This document shows, in pieces, positions 1 through 6,979 of a stretch of 12,382 nt of DNA. The stretch lies in the NCBI GenBank assembly GCA_030635995.1, contig DAOVXU010000026.1, positions 1-12,382 of the forward strand. The letters run 5' to 3'. This stretch comes from Arcobacter sp. Its GTDB lineage: Bacteria; Campylobacterota; Campylobacteria; Campylobacterales; Arcobacteraceae. The notes under the pieces are model-generated. The model did no database searches and was not told the origin of the DNA. It was given only the letters and a program-made list of their open reading frames with translations. How positions within the stretch are numbered: position 1 is the stretch's first letter; each line of letters begins with the position of its first letter. The translations under genes were made by a program, and so were the position numbers.

Positions 1-1
1 A

Positions 2-202
2 CAATGTGATAAATTATCTGCATTTGTAGAAGCTAGTTTATCTATATCCCATGGTATAAAATCTAAAGAATTAATAAACGGTAAAAAACAAATTTTATCT
101 GCATTAACAACTGTAGAGGGTGTAGATTTTAATAAAATTGCAAAAGATATAGATAGAGAATTTGGAACAACTGGACAAACTCAAATAAGAATGGAATTTT
201 AA
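2..202 (+). CDS. C-terminal fragment of a probable HD-domain hydrolase (YfbR-like)
   Basis: This is an open frame entering from the left edge and ending at TAA 200-202, so only the last 66 residues are visible. The fragment reads CDKLSAFVEASLSISHGIKSKEL near its start and ends in TQIRMEF. The pattern of an aspartate followed by an amphipathic helix (DKLSAFVEA) resembles the last helices of HD-domain nucleotide phosphohydrolases of the YfbR type, where this part packs against the metal site. The HD motif itself would lie upstream, outside the window, so the assignment is tentative. The next gene is on the opposite strand and converges on it with a 23-base gap. No strong terminator is visible in that gap. 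Confidence 0.45.
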   Translation, partial: QCDKLSAFVEASLSISHGIKSKELINGKKQILSALTTVEGVDFNKIAKDIDREFGTTGQTQIRMEF

Positions 203-225
203 AAAATAAAATTATAAAATCTTTA

Positions 226-612
226 TTATAATTCTAATACATGTTTATCTAATGTAGCTGTAAAAAATTCACCTTTAAATATATCTTTATTATTAACTGT
301 AGCTATAACATCAACTATTGATTTAAATCCATTTGTCTCTTTTATATTAGCTTCTAAAATAACTATATCTCCAACTTTTACAGGTGCTATAAATTTAGTA
401 TTACTTTTTGCTAAAACTACATATGGATCATTTATACAAGCCATTGCTGTAAAATCAGCTGCACAAAATATAAATCCACCATGTACTAAACCTTGATCAT
501 CTGCTTTCATTATCTCTATTGTTTGTAGTTTTATTTTTGCATAATCTTTTTTAAGTTCTATGATTTTACCATTTAAATTAGAATCTATTTTTAGATGTGT
601 ATTTAATTCCAT
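226..612 (-). CDS. Hotdog-fold thioesterase (PaaI/4HBT-like)
   Basis: This 128-residue protein has the length and layout of a single hotdog domain. The signature is GLVHGGFIFCAADFTAMA (residues 41-58): His44-Gly45-Gly46 starts the central helix, and Asp53 sits where PaaI-type thioesterases carry their catalytic acid. FIAPVKVGD (74-82) matches the conserved strand of the family. By family it should hydrolyse an acyl-CoA or related thioester in the cytoplasm, but the substrate cannot be read from the sequence. Campylobacterota carry several hotdog proteins and I cannot say which is orthologous. The ATG at 612 is preceded by AGGGG seven bases upstream. The gene follows fbaA on the same strand, but a probable terminator lies between them, so it may have its own weak promoter just upstream. 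Confidence 0.8.
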   Translation of the reverse strand: MELNTHLKIDSNLNGKIIELKKDYAKIKLQTIEIMKADDQGLVHGGFIFCAADFTAMACINDPYVVLAKSNTKFIAPVKVGDIVILEANIKETNGFKSIVDVIATVNNKDIFKGEFFTATLDKHVLEL

Positions 613-635
613 TTTTTATTCCCCTATTTTATAAT

Positions 636-673
636 GTAAAAAAGGGAATGCCAAAACTTGACATCCCCTTTAT
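636..673 (-). terminator. Rho-independent terminator after fbaA
   Basis: Read on the minus strand, the RNA folds into a 12-base-pair stem. AAAGGGGAUGUC pairs with GGCAUUCCCUUU using two G-U wobbles, around a loop of about seven bases, and is followed by a U run. The plus-strand copy would have mismatches and no U tract, so it works for the minus strand only. It begins 15 bases after the fbaA stop codon and should end the peb4-fbaA transcript before the thioesterase gene. Confidence 0.75.
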
Positions 674-687
674 AGATAAAAATATAT

Positions 688-1755
688 CTAGTTTTTATCT
701 AAGCAATTTAGATCAGAATAAGCAACTTCAAGTCTAGAGATTAAACTCATTTGCCCTGCTCTTAACCACACTCTTGGATCATAATATTTTTTATTTGGTT
801 TATCATCTCCATCTGGATTTCCAATTTGACCTTGTAGATAATCTCTATTCTTATTTTCAAATTCTTTTATACCATTCCAAAACGCCCATTGAGTATCTGT
901 ATCAATATTCATTTTAATTACACCATAACCAATAGATTCTTTTATCTCAGCTTCACTACTTCCACTTCCACCATGAAATACAAAATTTACAGGCTTCGCT
1001 TCACATTTTAACTCTTCACTAATGAATTTTTGTGAGTTATCTAATATAGTTGGTGTCAATACAACATTCCCTGGTTTATAAACACCATGAACATTTCCAA
1101 AACTAGCCGCAATTGTAAAATTAGGACTCACTTCATTTAATTTATTATAAGCATACATAACTTCACTTGGTTGTGTATATAAAAGAGCATTATCAATATC
1201 ACTATTATCTACACCATCCTCTTCTCCACCAGTAATTCCAAGTTCAATCTCAATCATCATATCAAGTTCATTCATAGTTTTAAAATATTCCACACAAGTA
1301 TCAATATTTTCTTCTAAACTCTCTTCACTTAAATCTAACATATGAGAAGTATATAAAGGTCTTCCTGTATTTTCAAAATGTTTTTTACTTTGCTCTAATA
1401 GTCCATCAATCCAAGGCAATAATTTTCTAGCTGCATGATCAGTATGAAGTACCACAGGTACTCCATAAGCTTCTGCCATAGTATGAATATGTTGTGCACC
1501 TGAAATAGCACCTAAAACTGAAGCATTTAAAGCCTTACAACCTTTACCTGCAAAAAATTGAGCTCCACCATTTGAAAATTGTAAAATAATTGGAGAATTT
1601 ACTTTTGCTGCTGATTCTAAAAGTGCATTAACGCTTTCAGTATTAACAACATTTACAGCTGGAATTGCAAAATTATTCTCTTTTGCATAATCAAATAATT
1701 TTTTAGCTTCACTACCTGTAAGAACACCTGCTTTAACTACATTTAATACACCCAT
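688..1755 (-). CDS. fbaA: Class II fructose-1,6-bisphosphate aldolase
   Basis: This enzyme reversibly cleaves fructose 1,6-bisphosphate to dihydroxyacetone phosphate and glyceraldehyde 3-phosphate, with Zn2+ as cofactor, in the cytoplasm. At 355 residues it aligns along its length with E. coli FbaA (359) as I recall it, shifted by three residues. Asp106-His107 in LHTDHAARKLLPW are the catalytic acid and a zinc ligand. Glu171, His223 (FGNVHGVYKPGN) and His261 (FHGGSGS) are the other metal-site residues. MNIDTDTQWA (282-291) holds the substrate-binding Asn283. It is therefore the class IIA subtype. The ATG is preceded by AAGGAG at five bases. It lies 13 bases after peb4 on the same strand, an order also known in Campylobacter and Helicobacter, so the two are probably co-transcribed. 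In organisms lacking phosphofructokinase it serves mainly gluconeogenesis; whether that holds here is inference. Confidence 0.97.
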   Translation of the reverse strand: MGVLNVVKAGVLTGSEAKKLFDYAKENNFAIPAVNVVNTESVNALLESAAKVNSPIILQFSNGGAQFFAGKGCKALNASVLGAISGAQHIHTMAEAYGVPVVLHTDHAARKLLPWIDGLLEQSKKHFENTGRPLYTSHMLDLSEESLEENIDTCVEYFKTMNELDMMIEIELGITGGEEDGVDNSDIDNALLYTQPSEVMYAYNKLNEVSPNFTIAASFGNVHGVYKPGNVVLTPTILDNSQKFISEELKCEAKPVNFVFHGGSGSSEAEIKESIGYGVIKMNIDTDTQWAFWNGIKEFENKNRDYLQGQIGNPDGDDKPNKKYYDPRVWLRAGQMSLISRLEVAYSDLNCLDKN

Positions 1756-1768
1756 ACTATCTCCTTTT

Positions 1769-2605
1769 TTATTTATAAGTTATTTTTGCTTTAGATTTTA
1801 AATCTTTAATAATTTTATCAATATTTGTTTTAAATTTAGTTTGTCCTAAAAATTGTTTAATTTCATTTTTAGACTCCTCAAAAGAAACTCTCTTTGCCTC
1901 TTTTTTATCATCTAAATATATAATATGGTAACCAAATCTAGTTTTTACTGCATTTTGAGTAATTGTACCTACTTTTAAAAGTGAACTAGCTTGTGAAAAT
2001 TCTGGTACCATTTTATCTTCTGTAAACCACCCTAACTCGCCACCTGTCTTACCTGAAGGTCCTGTTGATTTCTCTTTAGCAAGTTTAGTAAAAGATTCTT
2101 TTAAATTTTTTGATTTGTTTAGTTGTGCAATTATTATTTTAGCTTCAGCATCAGTTTTAACTAAAATATGACTTGCTTTTAACTCTTTTTGTTTTTGTAA
2201 TTTATCTTTATTGTCATTATAATATTTTTTTGCCATTGCATCATCTACACTAATATCTTTAGATAATTTTTGCATCCATATTTGTAATGCCAAATCTTGT
2301 TTTAAAACTTCTATTGTTGTAGCTAAAGTTGTTTTATAAACTTCATCATTTATTACATCAGATTTTAATGCTTTATTCCCCAACAATTTTCTATCTATTA
2401 ATTGATCTAAAATTTGTTTTTTATTTTGTTCAGGTAATGTTTCAAACTGAATTCTAGGGTCTTTTAAAACCAATGCAATATCTGTTGTTGTAATATCACT
2501 TCCATTAACTGTAGCATAAACTTTTACATCAGATGCTCCAAACATTGTAGAACTAGAAAGTGCTAATGCAGTTACCATACTTAAGATAGTATTTTTATTT
2601 ATCAT
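1769..2605 (-). CDS. peb4: PEB4/Cbf2-type periplasmic peptidyl-prolyl isomerase and chaperone
   Basis: This is a SurA-like protein that catalyses prolyl isomerisation and helps outer-membrane proteins fold in the periplasm. The frame opens at an ATG at 2635 (288 residues), but I place the start at the ATG at 2605 (278 residues), for three reasons. The protein then begins MINKNTILSMVTALALSS, a clean signal peptide with cleavage near FGA/SD. An AAGG lies 11 bases upstream of it, while none precedes 2635. The -10 box at 2645-2650 would leave almost no leader for the longer form. After the signal come an N-terminal helical chaperone region (about 30-130 in the shorter numbering) and one parvulin domain (about 141-233) with ASHILVKT, GELGWF and TRFGYHIIYL. 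A C-terminal basic helical tail follows. C. jejuni PEB4 has 273 residues. It is first gene of an operon with fbaA. Confidence 0.92.
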   Translation of the reverse strand: MINKNTILSMVTALALSSSTMFGASDVKVYATVNGSDITTTDIALVLKDPRIQFETLPEQNKKQILDQLIDRKLLGNKALKSDVINDEVYKTTLATTIEVLKQDLALQIWMQKLSKDISVDDAMAKKYYNDNKDKLQKQKELKASHILVKTDAEAKIIIAQLNKSKNLKESFTKLAKEKSTGPSGKTGGELGWFTEDKMVPEFSQASSLLKVGTITQNAVKTRFGYHIIYLDDKKEAKRVSFEESKNEIKQFLGQTKFKTNIDKIIKDLKSKAKITYK

Positions 2606-2644
2606 TTTATATTTTACCTTGTGATTTTTTATCATTTTAGCAAA

Positions 2645-2650
2645 ATTATA
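2645..2650 (-). promoter_or_regulatory. Probable -10 box of peb4-fbaA
   Basis: On the minus strand the bases read TATAAT, preceded by AG. Transcription would begin about seven bases on, near 2638, giving a leader of about 33 bases to the ATG at 2605. No clear -35 box is seen, which is usual for sigma-70 promoters in Campylobacterota. Confidence 0.6.
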
Positions 2651-2675
2651 CTTATATAAAATTAATTATTTAATT

Positions 2676-2710
2676 TAAATTTCTCAATTCTTAAAGAATT
2701 TTGAAATTTA
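2676..2710. repeat. 35-base near-perfect dyad in the peb4/hsrA divergent region
   Basis: The stretch is symmetric about base 2693. TAAATTTC (2676-2683) mirrors GAAATTTA (2703-2710), and AATTCTT (2686-2692) mirrors AAGAATT (2694-2700). Only the two pairs at 2684-2685 and 2701-2702 do not match. It lies between the two divergent -10 boxes, so it is more likely a protein-binding site or an extrudable hairpin than a terminator. AT-rich DNA yields short palindromes by chance, but this length is unusual. Confidence 0.5.
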
Positions 2711-2733
2711 GCTTAAAAACTCTTTAAAAAAAT
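2690..2733. promoter_or_regulatory. Four direct hexamer repeats at 11-base phase, candidate HsrA operator
   Basis: Hexamers start at 2690 (CTTAAA), 2701 (TTGAAA), 2712 (CTTAAA) and 2723 (TTTAAA), each exactly 11 bases after the last. On the minus strand this reads as TTTAAG-like units. As I recall, the Helicobacter HsrA (HP1043) box is TTTAAG-N5-TTTAAG, which has the same spacing. OmpR/PhoB-family regulators bind such direct repeats. The last unit lies 17 bases before the hsrA -10 box, exactly where a -35 hexamer would be. Confidence 0.5.
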
Positions 2734-2742
2734 GATTTTTTA

Positions 2743-2751
2743 TGTTACAAT
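2743..2751 (+). promoter_or_regulatory. Extended -10 promoter of hsrA
   Basis: TG at 2743-2744, one base, then TACAAT at 2746-2751 form an extended -10 element. Transcription would start near 2758, giving a leader of about 32 bases to the ATG at 2790. An in-frame ATG at 2742 overlaps this box and therefore cannot be the start used from this promoter. Confidence 0.6.
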
Positions 2752-2789
2752 CCGTTTTTTTAAATAAATATTATAAAAAGGATATAAAT

Positions 2790-3476
2790 ATGAGAATATT
2801 AATAGTAGAAGATGAAAGTACATTAAATAGAACTCTTCAAGAGGGATTACAAGATTTTGGTTATCAAGTAGATATTGCAGAGAATTTTAAAGATGCTGAA
2901 TACTTTATAGATATAAGAAATTATGATTTAGTTTTAACAGATTGGATGCTTCCAGATGGTGATGGTTTAGAATTAACTAAAATTGTTAAAAATAGAAGTT
3001 CAAGAACTTCTGTTGTGGTAGTAAGTGCAAGAGATGATAAAGAGAGTGAAATTAAAGCGCTTAAAACTGGTGCAGATGACTATATCAAAAAACCTTTTGA
3101 TTTTGATGTTTTACTTGCAAGAATCGAATGTAGATTAAGATTCGGAGGAACAAGTGTAATTACTATTGACAGTTTAGCAATCAATCCTGATGAAGAAAAA
3201 ATCACATATGATGGTGTAGAGATTGAACTTAAAGGTAAACCTTTTGAAGTATTAACTCACCTTGCTCGTCATAGAGATCAAATTGTTTCAAAAGAACAAT
3301 TACTTGATGCAATTTGGGAAGAACCGGAATTAGTTACACCAAACGTTATAGAGGTTGCAATCAATCAAATCCGACAAAAAATGGATAAACCATTAAATAT
3401 TGCTACAATAGAAACAATTAGAAGAAGAGGATATCGATTTTGTTATCCTCCAAAAAAAGAAGCAACAGAGGTATAA
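2790..3476 (+). CDS. hsrA: HsrA/CosR-type OmpR-family response regulator
   Basis: This 228-residue transcription factor has a receiver domain (about 1-120) and a winged-helix DNA-binding domain (about 127-220). In the receiver I see the acidic pair Asp8-Glu9, the phospho-acceptor Asp51 (VLTDWMLPDG), Ser79, Tyr98 and Lys101-Pro102, so it looks fully phosphorylatable. The DNA-binding part, from KGKPFEVLTHLARHRDQ (148-164) through the recognition helix (about 182-199) to RRRGYRFCYP (211-220), matches Helicobacter HsrA and Campylobacter CosR almost residue for residue as I recall them. Those are orphan regulators, essential or nearly so, of oxidative stress and metabolism. Unlike them, this gene sits seven bases before a kinase gene. 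I chose the ATG at 2790 because AAAAAGGAT lies just upstream and the protein then begins MRILIVEDE; an in-frame ATG at 2742 falls in the promoter. The symbol cosR would be equally apt. Confidence 0.9.
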   Translation: MRILIVEDESTLNRTLQEGLQDFGYQVDIAENFKDAEYFIDIRNYDLVLTDWMLPDGDGLELTKIVKNRSSRTSVVVVSARDDKESEIKALKTGADDYIKKPFDFDVLLARIECRLRFGGTSVITIDSLAINPDEEKITYDGVEIELKGKPFEVLTHLARHRDQIVSKEQLLDAIWEEPELVTPNVIEVAINQIRQKMDKPLNIATIETIRRRGYRFCYPPKKEATEV

Positions 3477-3483
3477 TTAACCT

Positions 3484-4782
3484 GTGAGTCAGCCAAGCAT
3501 ATATAGAGAATTTTCCAAAAAACTTATACTTGCTACCTCATTATTTACTATTCTTATCTCTTTTATGTTCTATGGTTTTACAAAAGCCACAGTATATGAA
3601 GAGATAACGGATAATTTACTCACTAAAGCAAAACTTATTCGAAAAGTCAGTATAGACTCACTTTCAACAAATGATCAACTAAAACTTATTATTGAAAAAA
3701 AGCTAGATGTAGATTTAGTACAAGATAAAACTATTTCAAAAATCACTTTTAGAGAATTTTATAAAAATAACAATCATTATATAGAGTTATTATATCCATT
3801 TGATTTAAAAGAACATTCTTTTATCCAAATCGTAAAAAATATTAACAGTACGGATGAGATGCTGAGAAGAATATTTAGTAATGTTTTCATTTTAGGTCTT
3901 GGTGGTTTAGTTATGATTATTATATATGCTTTAGCGATGTCAAAAACATTATTATTTCCAATTATAAATATTACAAATAAATTATCCAATATGAATGAAA
4001 ATTCATTAACTCAAATAGATATACAAAAATTACCTATAGAATTTACCCCCTTAGCAAACTCTATAAATAGCCTTACAAAAAAAATTGAAACATATGTAAA
4101 ATATCAAAAAGAATTATTTATAGGTGCTGCTCATGAACTAAAAACTCCACTTGCTGTTATTAAACTAAAAAGTGAAGTTATACTTCTAAAAAATAGACCT
4201 ATTGAAAAATATGAAGAGACCCTGAAACTTTTTATAAAAGAGGTAGATGGTATGGATAAAATGGTTGGTTCTATTTTAAATATAGGAAGACAAGAGGGTG
4301 CCCAATTTGAAAAACCAATCGAATTAGATATAGTTTCTTTTATTGATGATAAGTTAAATAACTATAAACTTTTAGCTAATGAAAAAAAGATAGAGATGAT
4401 ATTTAATTGCTCAATAGAAAAATTTATTACCATTATTCAACCAACACTTTTAAATCAAATCTTACAAAATTTTATTCAAAATGCTATAAAATTCACCCCT
4501 AATGAAAAAACTATATCTATATCTATCCATCAAATAGATGATTCAATATCAATAGAAGTATCAGATGAAGGGGTAGGAGTTGATGAAAATGTAGACCTAT
4601 TCGCACCATTTAAAAGAATTGGAAATGCTCAAGGAGCAGGATTAGGTCTATTCTTAGCAAAAAGTGCTACAGATGCTATTGGTGCTCAAATAAGTATAAA
4701 AAATAGAACAGATAATATTCAAGGGACAGTTGCAACACTAAAATTACAAACAAATCCCACTTGTAGCATAAAAACTACTTAA
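3484..4782 (+). CDS. Membrane sensor histidine kinase, likely partner of the HsrA/CosR regulator
   Basis: This 432-residue orthodox sensor kinase has a first membrane segment at about 14-33 and a periplasmic sensor region of about 100 residues. A second membrane segment (about 133-152) is followed by a HAMP-like linker (about 154-205). The phospho-accepting His217 sits in FIGAAHELKTPLAVIK (212-227). The ATPase domain shows an N box with Asn333 (NFIQNAIKFTPN), G1 DEGVGV (361-366), an F box FAPF (373-376) and G2 GAGLGLF (384-390). All catalytic motifs are present. The periplasmic part has no sensor domain I recognise, so the signal is unknown. It starts with GTG, has only a distant GAGG, and is probably translated by coupling to the regulator gene seven bases before it. 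The tandem arrangement implies that it phosphorylates Asp51 of that regulator. Confidence 0.92.
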   Translation: MSQPSIYREFSKKLILATSLFTILISFMFYGFTKATVYEEITDNLLTKAKLIRKVSIDSLSTNDQLKLIIEKKLDVDLVQDKTISKITFREFYKNNNHYIELLYPFDLKEHSFIQIVKNINSTDEMLRRIFSNVFILGLGGLVMIIIYALAMSKTLLFPIINITNKLSNMNENSLTQIDIQKLPIEFTPLANSINSLTKKIETYVKYQKELFIGAAHELKTPLAVIKLKSEVILLKNRPIEKYEETLKLFIKEVDGMDKMVGSILNIGRQEGAQFEKPIELDIVSFIDDKLNNYKLLANEKKIEMIFNCSIEKFITIIQPTLLNQILQNFIQNAIKFTPNEKTISISIHQIDDSISIEVSDEGVGVDENVDLFAPFKRIGNAQGAGLGLFLAKSATDAIGAQISIKNRTDNIQGTVATLKLQTNPTCSIKTT

Positions 4783-4790
4783 GGGGATTT
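4752..4790. terminator. Probable bidirectional terminator between convergent genes
   Basis: AAATCCC (4752-4758) pairs with GGGATTT (4784-4790). Inside it, CTT pairs with AAG and GTAG with CTAC across small bulges, enclosing a loop of about eight bases. The hairpin spans the kinase stop codon and reaches the stop of the convergent gene. Downstream sequence is T-rich in both directions (TTTCTTAATT on plus, TTTGTTTGTAATTTT on minus), so it could serve both genes. The bulges keep confidence moderate. Confidence 0.5.
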
Positions 4791-4791
4791 C

Positions 4792-5223
4792 TTAATTGTA
4801 AATAGCGTTATGCTCCACTTTAGTGCAATAGTTTTGTATAGCTTTCATTCCTGATTTTTCAGCTTTTTCCATAGCAACATTATTTACAAGACCAAGTTGT
4901 GACCAAACATATTTAACACCACCTTTAGAGATACAAGCATCTACAACAGCAGTAATAACTGCAGGCTTTCTAAATATATTAACCATATCAACACTACATG
5001 GAACTTCAGCTAAACTTCTATAAACTTTTTGTCCTAAAATAAAATCCTCTTTTGGATATATAGGATAAACAATAAAACCATTATCGATCAAATATTTTGC
5101 CACCTTATTACTATCTTTAGTCTTATCGGGACTACAACCAATCACTGCGATAGATTTAGTATTGTCAAATATCTCTTTCATCTCAGCTTTATTACTATTA
5201 ATAGTAGGAAATTCACATTCCAT
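4792..5223 (-). CDS. CoA-binding-domain protein (YccU family)
   Basis: This 143-residue protein is a single Rossmann-like domain related to the CoA-binding part of succinyl-CoA ligases. SIAVIGCSPDKTKDSNKVAKYL (about 24-45) is the nucleotide-binding loop with the following helix. VDMVNIFRKP (78-87) and VWSQLGLVN (106-114) are family motifs, and it ends with NYCTKVEH. E. coli YccU is of similar length (about 137). Such proteins bind CoA or acyl-CoA in vitro, but their cellular role is not settled, so I name the fold only. The ATG has AAAAAGGAT upstream. It converges on the kinase gene with nine bases between stop codons and diverges from the SulP gene across 214 bases. A possible -10 box (TATATT on minus) lies at 5258-5263. 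Confidence 0.85.
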   Translation of the reverse strand: MECEFPTINSNKAEMKEIFDNTKSIAVIGCSPDKTKDSNKVAKYLIDNGFIVYPIYPKEDFILGQKVYRSLAEVPCSVDMVNIFRKPAVITAVVDACISKGGVKYVWSQLGLVNNVAMEKAEKSGMKAIQNYCTKVEHNAIYN

Positions 5224-5257
5224 ATTTATCCTTTTTATATTGTATTAAATATTCAAT

Positions 5258-5263
5258 AATATA
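5258..5263 (-). promoter_or_regulatory. Possible -10 box of the CoA-binding-domain gene
   Basis: On the minus strand the bases read TATATT, preceded by AAGG. This would give a leader of about 28 bases to the ATG at 5223. Many AT-rich alternatives exist nearby, so this is a weak call. Confidence 0.35.
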
Positions 5264-5282
5264 CCTTAAAGCCTTATATATT

Positions 5283-5316
5283 AATACAGTACTTCTAATA
5301 TAATATTAACTGTATT
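5283..5316. repeat. Inverted repeat AATACAGT...ACTGTATT upstream of sulP
   Basis: The arms at 5283-5290 and 5309-5316 are perfect 8-base complements with an 18-base spacer, so their centres are 26 bases apart. A TATAAT lies inside the spacer (5299-5304) and another follows just after (5318-5323). This geometry suits an operator bound by a dimeric or looping repressor. It sits about 90 bases before the proposed sulP promoter and about 20 bases upstream of the possible minus-strand promoter. No known regulator motif is recognised. Confidence 0.4.
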
Positions 5317-5404
5317 GTATAATAAATATCCTTATTTATCCAATTAATATCAAGATAAGATAACAGATAATAAATAGAATTCAATTTTTTAATCATATAT
5401 TGGA

Positions 5405-5410
5405 TATAAT
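5405..5410 (+). promoter_or_regulatory. -10 box of the SulP transporter gene
   Basis: TATAAT lies within TTGGATATAATC. The same 12-base word with one change (TTGGATAAAATC) occurs before ubiX at a similar place, which supports both as promoters. Transcription would start near 5417, leaving about 20 bases to the TTG start with its AAGGA site. Confidence 0.65.
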
Positions 5411-5437
5411 CGCGAGAATTTATAAAAAAGGAAAAAA

Positions 5438-6979
5438 TTGTTAAATTTTAAAAATAGTTTTATTGGCTCTAGTGCCAAAAATGATATATTATCAGGTTTA
5501 GTTGTTGCTGTTGCTTTAGTTCCTGAGGCTATTGCATTTTCATTTATTGCTCAAGTATCTCCTATTGTAGGACTTTATGCTGCTGTTATTCTAGGACTTA
5601 TTACAGCTATATTTGGTGGAAAGCCAGGGATGATCTCTGGAGCTACTGGTGCTGTTGCTATTGTTCTTGTAGGGGTAAGTTTAACAGCAAAAGGTTTACT
5701 TGAAGCACAAGGATTAACTGGTGCTGATTTAAGTTATGGAATTATTCAATATATTACATTAACAGCTGTTATAGCTGGACTTATCCAAATTGCAATTGGT
5801 GCTTTAAAGATGGGTAAATTTATCCGTTTAGTACCACAACCTGCCCTTCATGGTTTTGTAAATGGTCTAGCTGTAGTTATTGCATCTAGTCAATTTACAT
5901 TTCTTGAAGGTGCTGGGGCAATTATGTATGGAATTATACTAGGAACTATGGCTACTATGTATCTTTTACCTAAAGTGACTTCTGCTGTTCCTGCTGGACT
6001 TGTAGCTATTATAGGATTTACACTTGCAGTATTTTTTACTGGAGCTGATACAAAACTTGTGGGTGATTTAGCTAACCTTACAGAATTTAAAGGGATGTTA
6101 CCAACATTTTCAATTCCAACTACACTACTTAGTATGGAAGCTATAATTATGGTTTTACCTTATGCTATTATTGTTGCACTTGTAGGGATAATTGAATCAC
6201 TTTTAACACTTTCTGTTTTAGATGAGATTAGTGGAAAAAGAGGTAGTGCAAACCAAGAGTGTATAGCTCAAGGGACTGGAAATATCACTTGTGGTTTCTT
6301 TGGTGCAATGCCAGGATGTGCTATGATTGGTCAATCTATTATCAACTATACAAGTGGCGGTTGGGGTAGATTATCTGGAATCACTGCTGCTGTTACACTT
6401 ATGCTTTTAATTGCAACTTTAACTGATATATTAAATATAATCCCTGTAGCTATTTTAGTAGGTATTATGTTTATGGTTGCTATTGGAACATTTGAGTGGA
6501 GTAGTTTTGCAAGAATTTCTAAAATGCCTAGAAGTGATGCTTTTGTTTTAGTGGTAGTTACAGCTATTACAATTGTTGCAGATCTTGCTATTGCTGTTAT
6601 AAGTGGTGTTATTATCTCTGCTTTAGTTTTTGCTTGGAAACATGCAAAAGTAACTGCAAGAACACATCTTGAAGATGATGGAACAAAAATATATGATTTT
6701 GATGGTCCATTATTTTTTGGTTCAGTAACTGCTTTTAATGAACAATTTGATTTAGCTCACGATCCAAAAGTTGTAGTATTAGATTTTAAAGATGCAAGAG
6801 TTATGGATATATCTGGTGTAGAAGCTATTGATGCTATTACTAAAAAATATCTTGAAGCAAACAAAACTATAAAAATAAGACATTTAAGTTCTGAATGTAA
6901 AGATATAATGACAAATGCTGGTAAATTTTGTACTTATGAGATAGATGATCCTAAATATAAAGTTGCATATGATTATTAA
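5438..6979 (+). CDS. SulP-family inorganic anion transporter with STAS domain
   Basis: This 513-residue inner-membrane protein belongs to the SulP (SLC26-like) family. The membrane domain runs from about residue 15 to 400 with many hydrophobic spans. It opens with the family hallmark NDILSGLVVAVALVPEAIAF (15-34) and VSPIVGLYAA (40-49), and later has the conserved NQECIAQGTGNITCGFFGAMP (272-292). A cytoplasmic STAS domain follows (about 415-510), with the loop VMDISGVEAID (455-465). SulP proteins carry sulfate, bicarbonate or other anions, often with H+ or Na+, and the sequence does not tell me which. Translation starts at TTG, chosen because AAGGA lies six bases upstream. The gene stands alone, with its own promoter and about 213 gene-poor bases after it. 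Confidence 0.93.
   Translation: MLNFKNSFIGSSAKNDILSGLVVAVALVPEAIAFSFIAQVSPIVGLYAAVILGLITAIFGGKPGMISGATGAVAIVLVGVSLTAKGLLEAQGLTGADLSYGIIQYITLTAVIAGLIQIAIGALKMGKFIRLVPQPALHGFVNGLAVVIASSQFTFLEGAGAIMYGIILGTMATMYLLPKVTSAVPAGLVAIIGFTLAVFFTGADTKLVGDLANLTEFKGMLPTFSIPTTLLSMEAIIMVLPYAIIVALVGIIESLLTLSVLDEISGKRGSANQECIAQGTGNITCGFFGAMPGCAMIGQSIINYTSGGWGRLSGITAAVTLMLLIATLTDILNIIPVAILVGIMFMVAIGTFEWSSFARISKMPRSDAFVLVVVTAITIVADLAIAVISGVIISALVFAWKHAKVTARTHLEDDGTKIYDFDGPLFFGSVTAFNEQFDLAHDPKVVVLDFKDARVMDISGVEAIDAITKKYLEANKTIKIRHLSSECKDIMTNAGKFCTYEIDDPKYKVAYDY

Noticed and set aside
432..439. TTATACAA in the thioesterase gene as another recombinase site
   Set aside because: It lies inside coding sequence, stands alone without a partner arm, and such an AT-rich 8-mer is expected a few times by chance in this window.
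3777..3989. Minus-strand 70-codon frame inside the histidine kinase gene
   Set aside because: It overlaps a well-supported kinase gene, has low-complexity Ile/Phe-rich text and no ribosome site of note.
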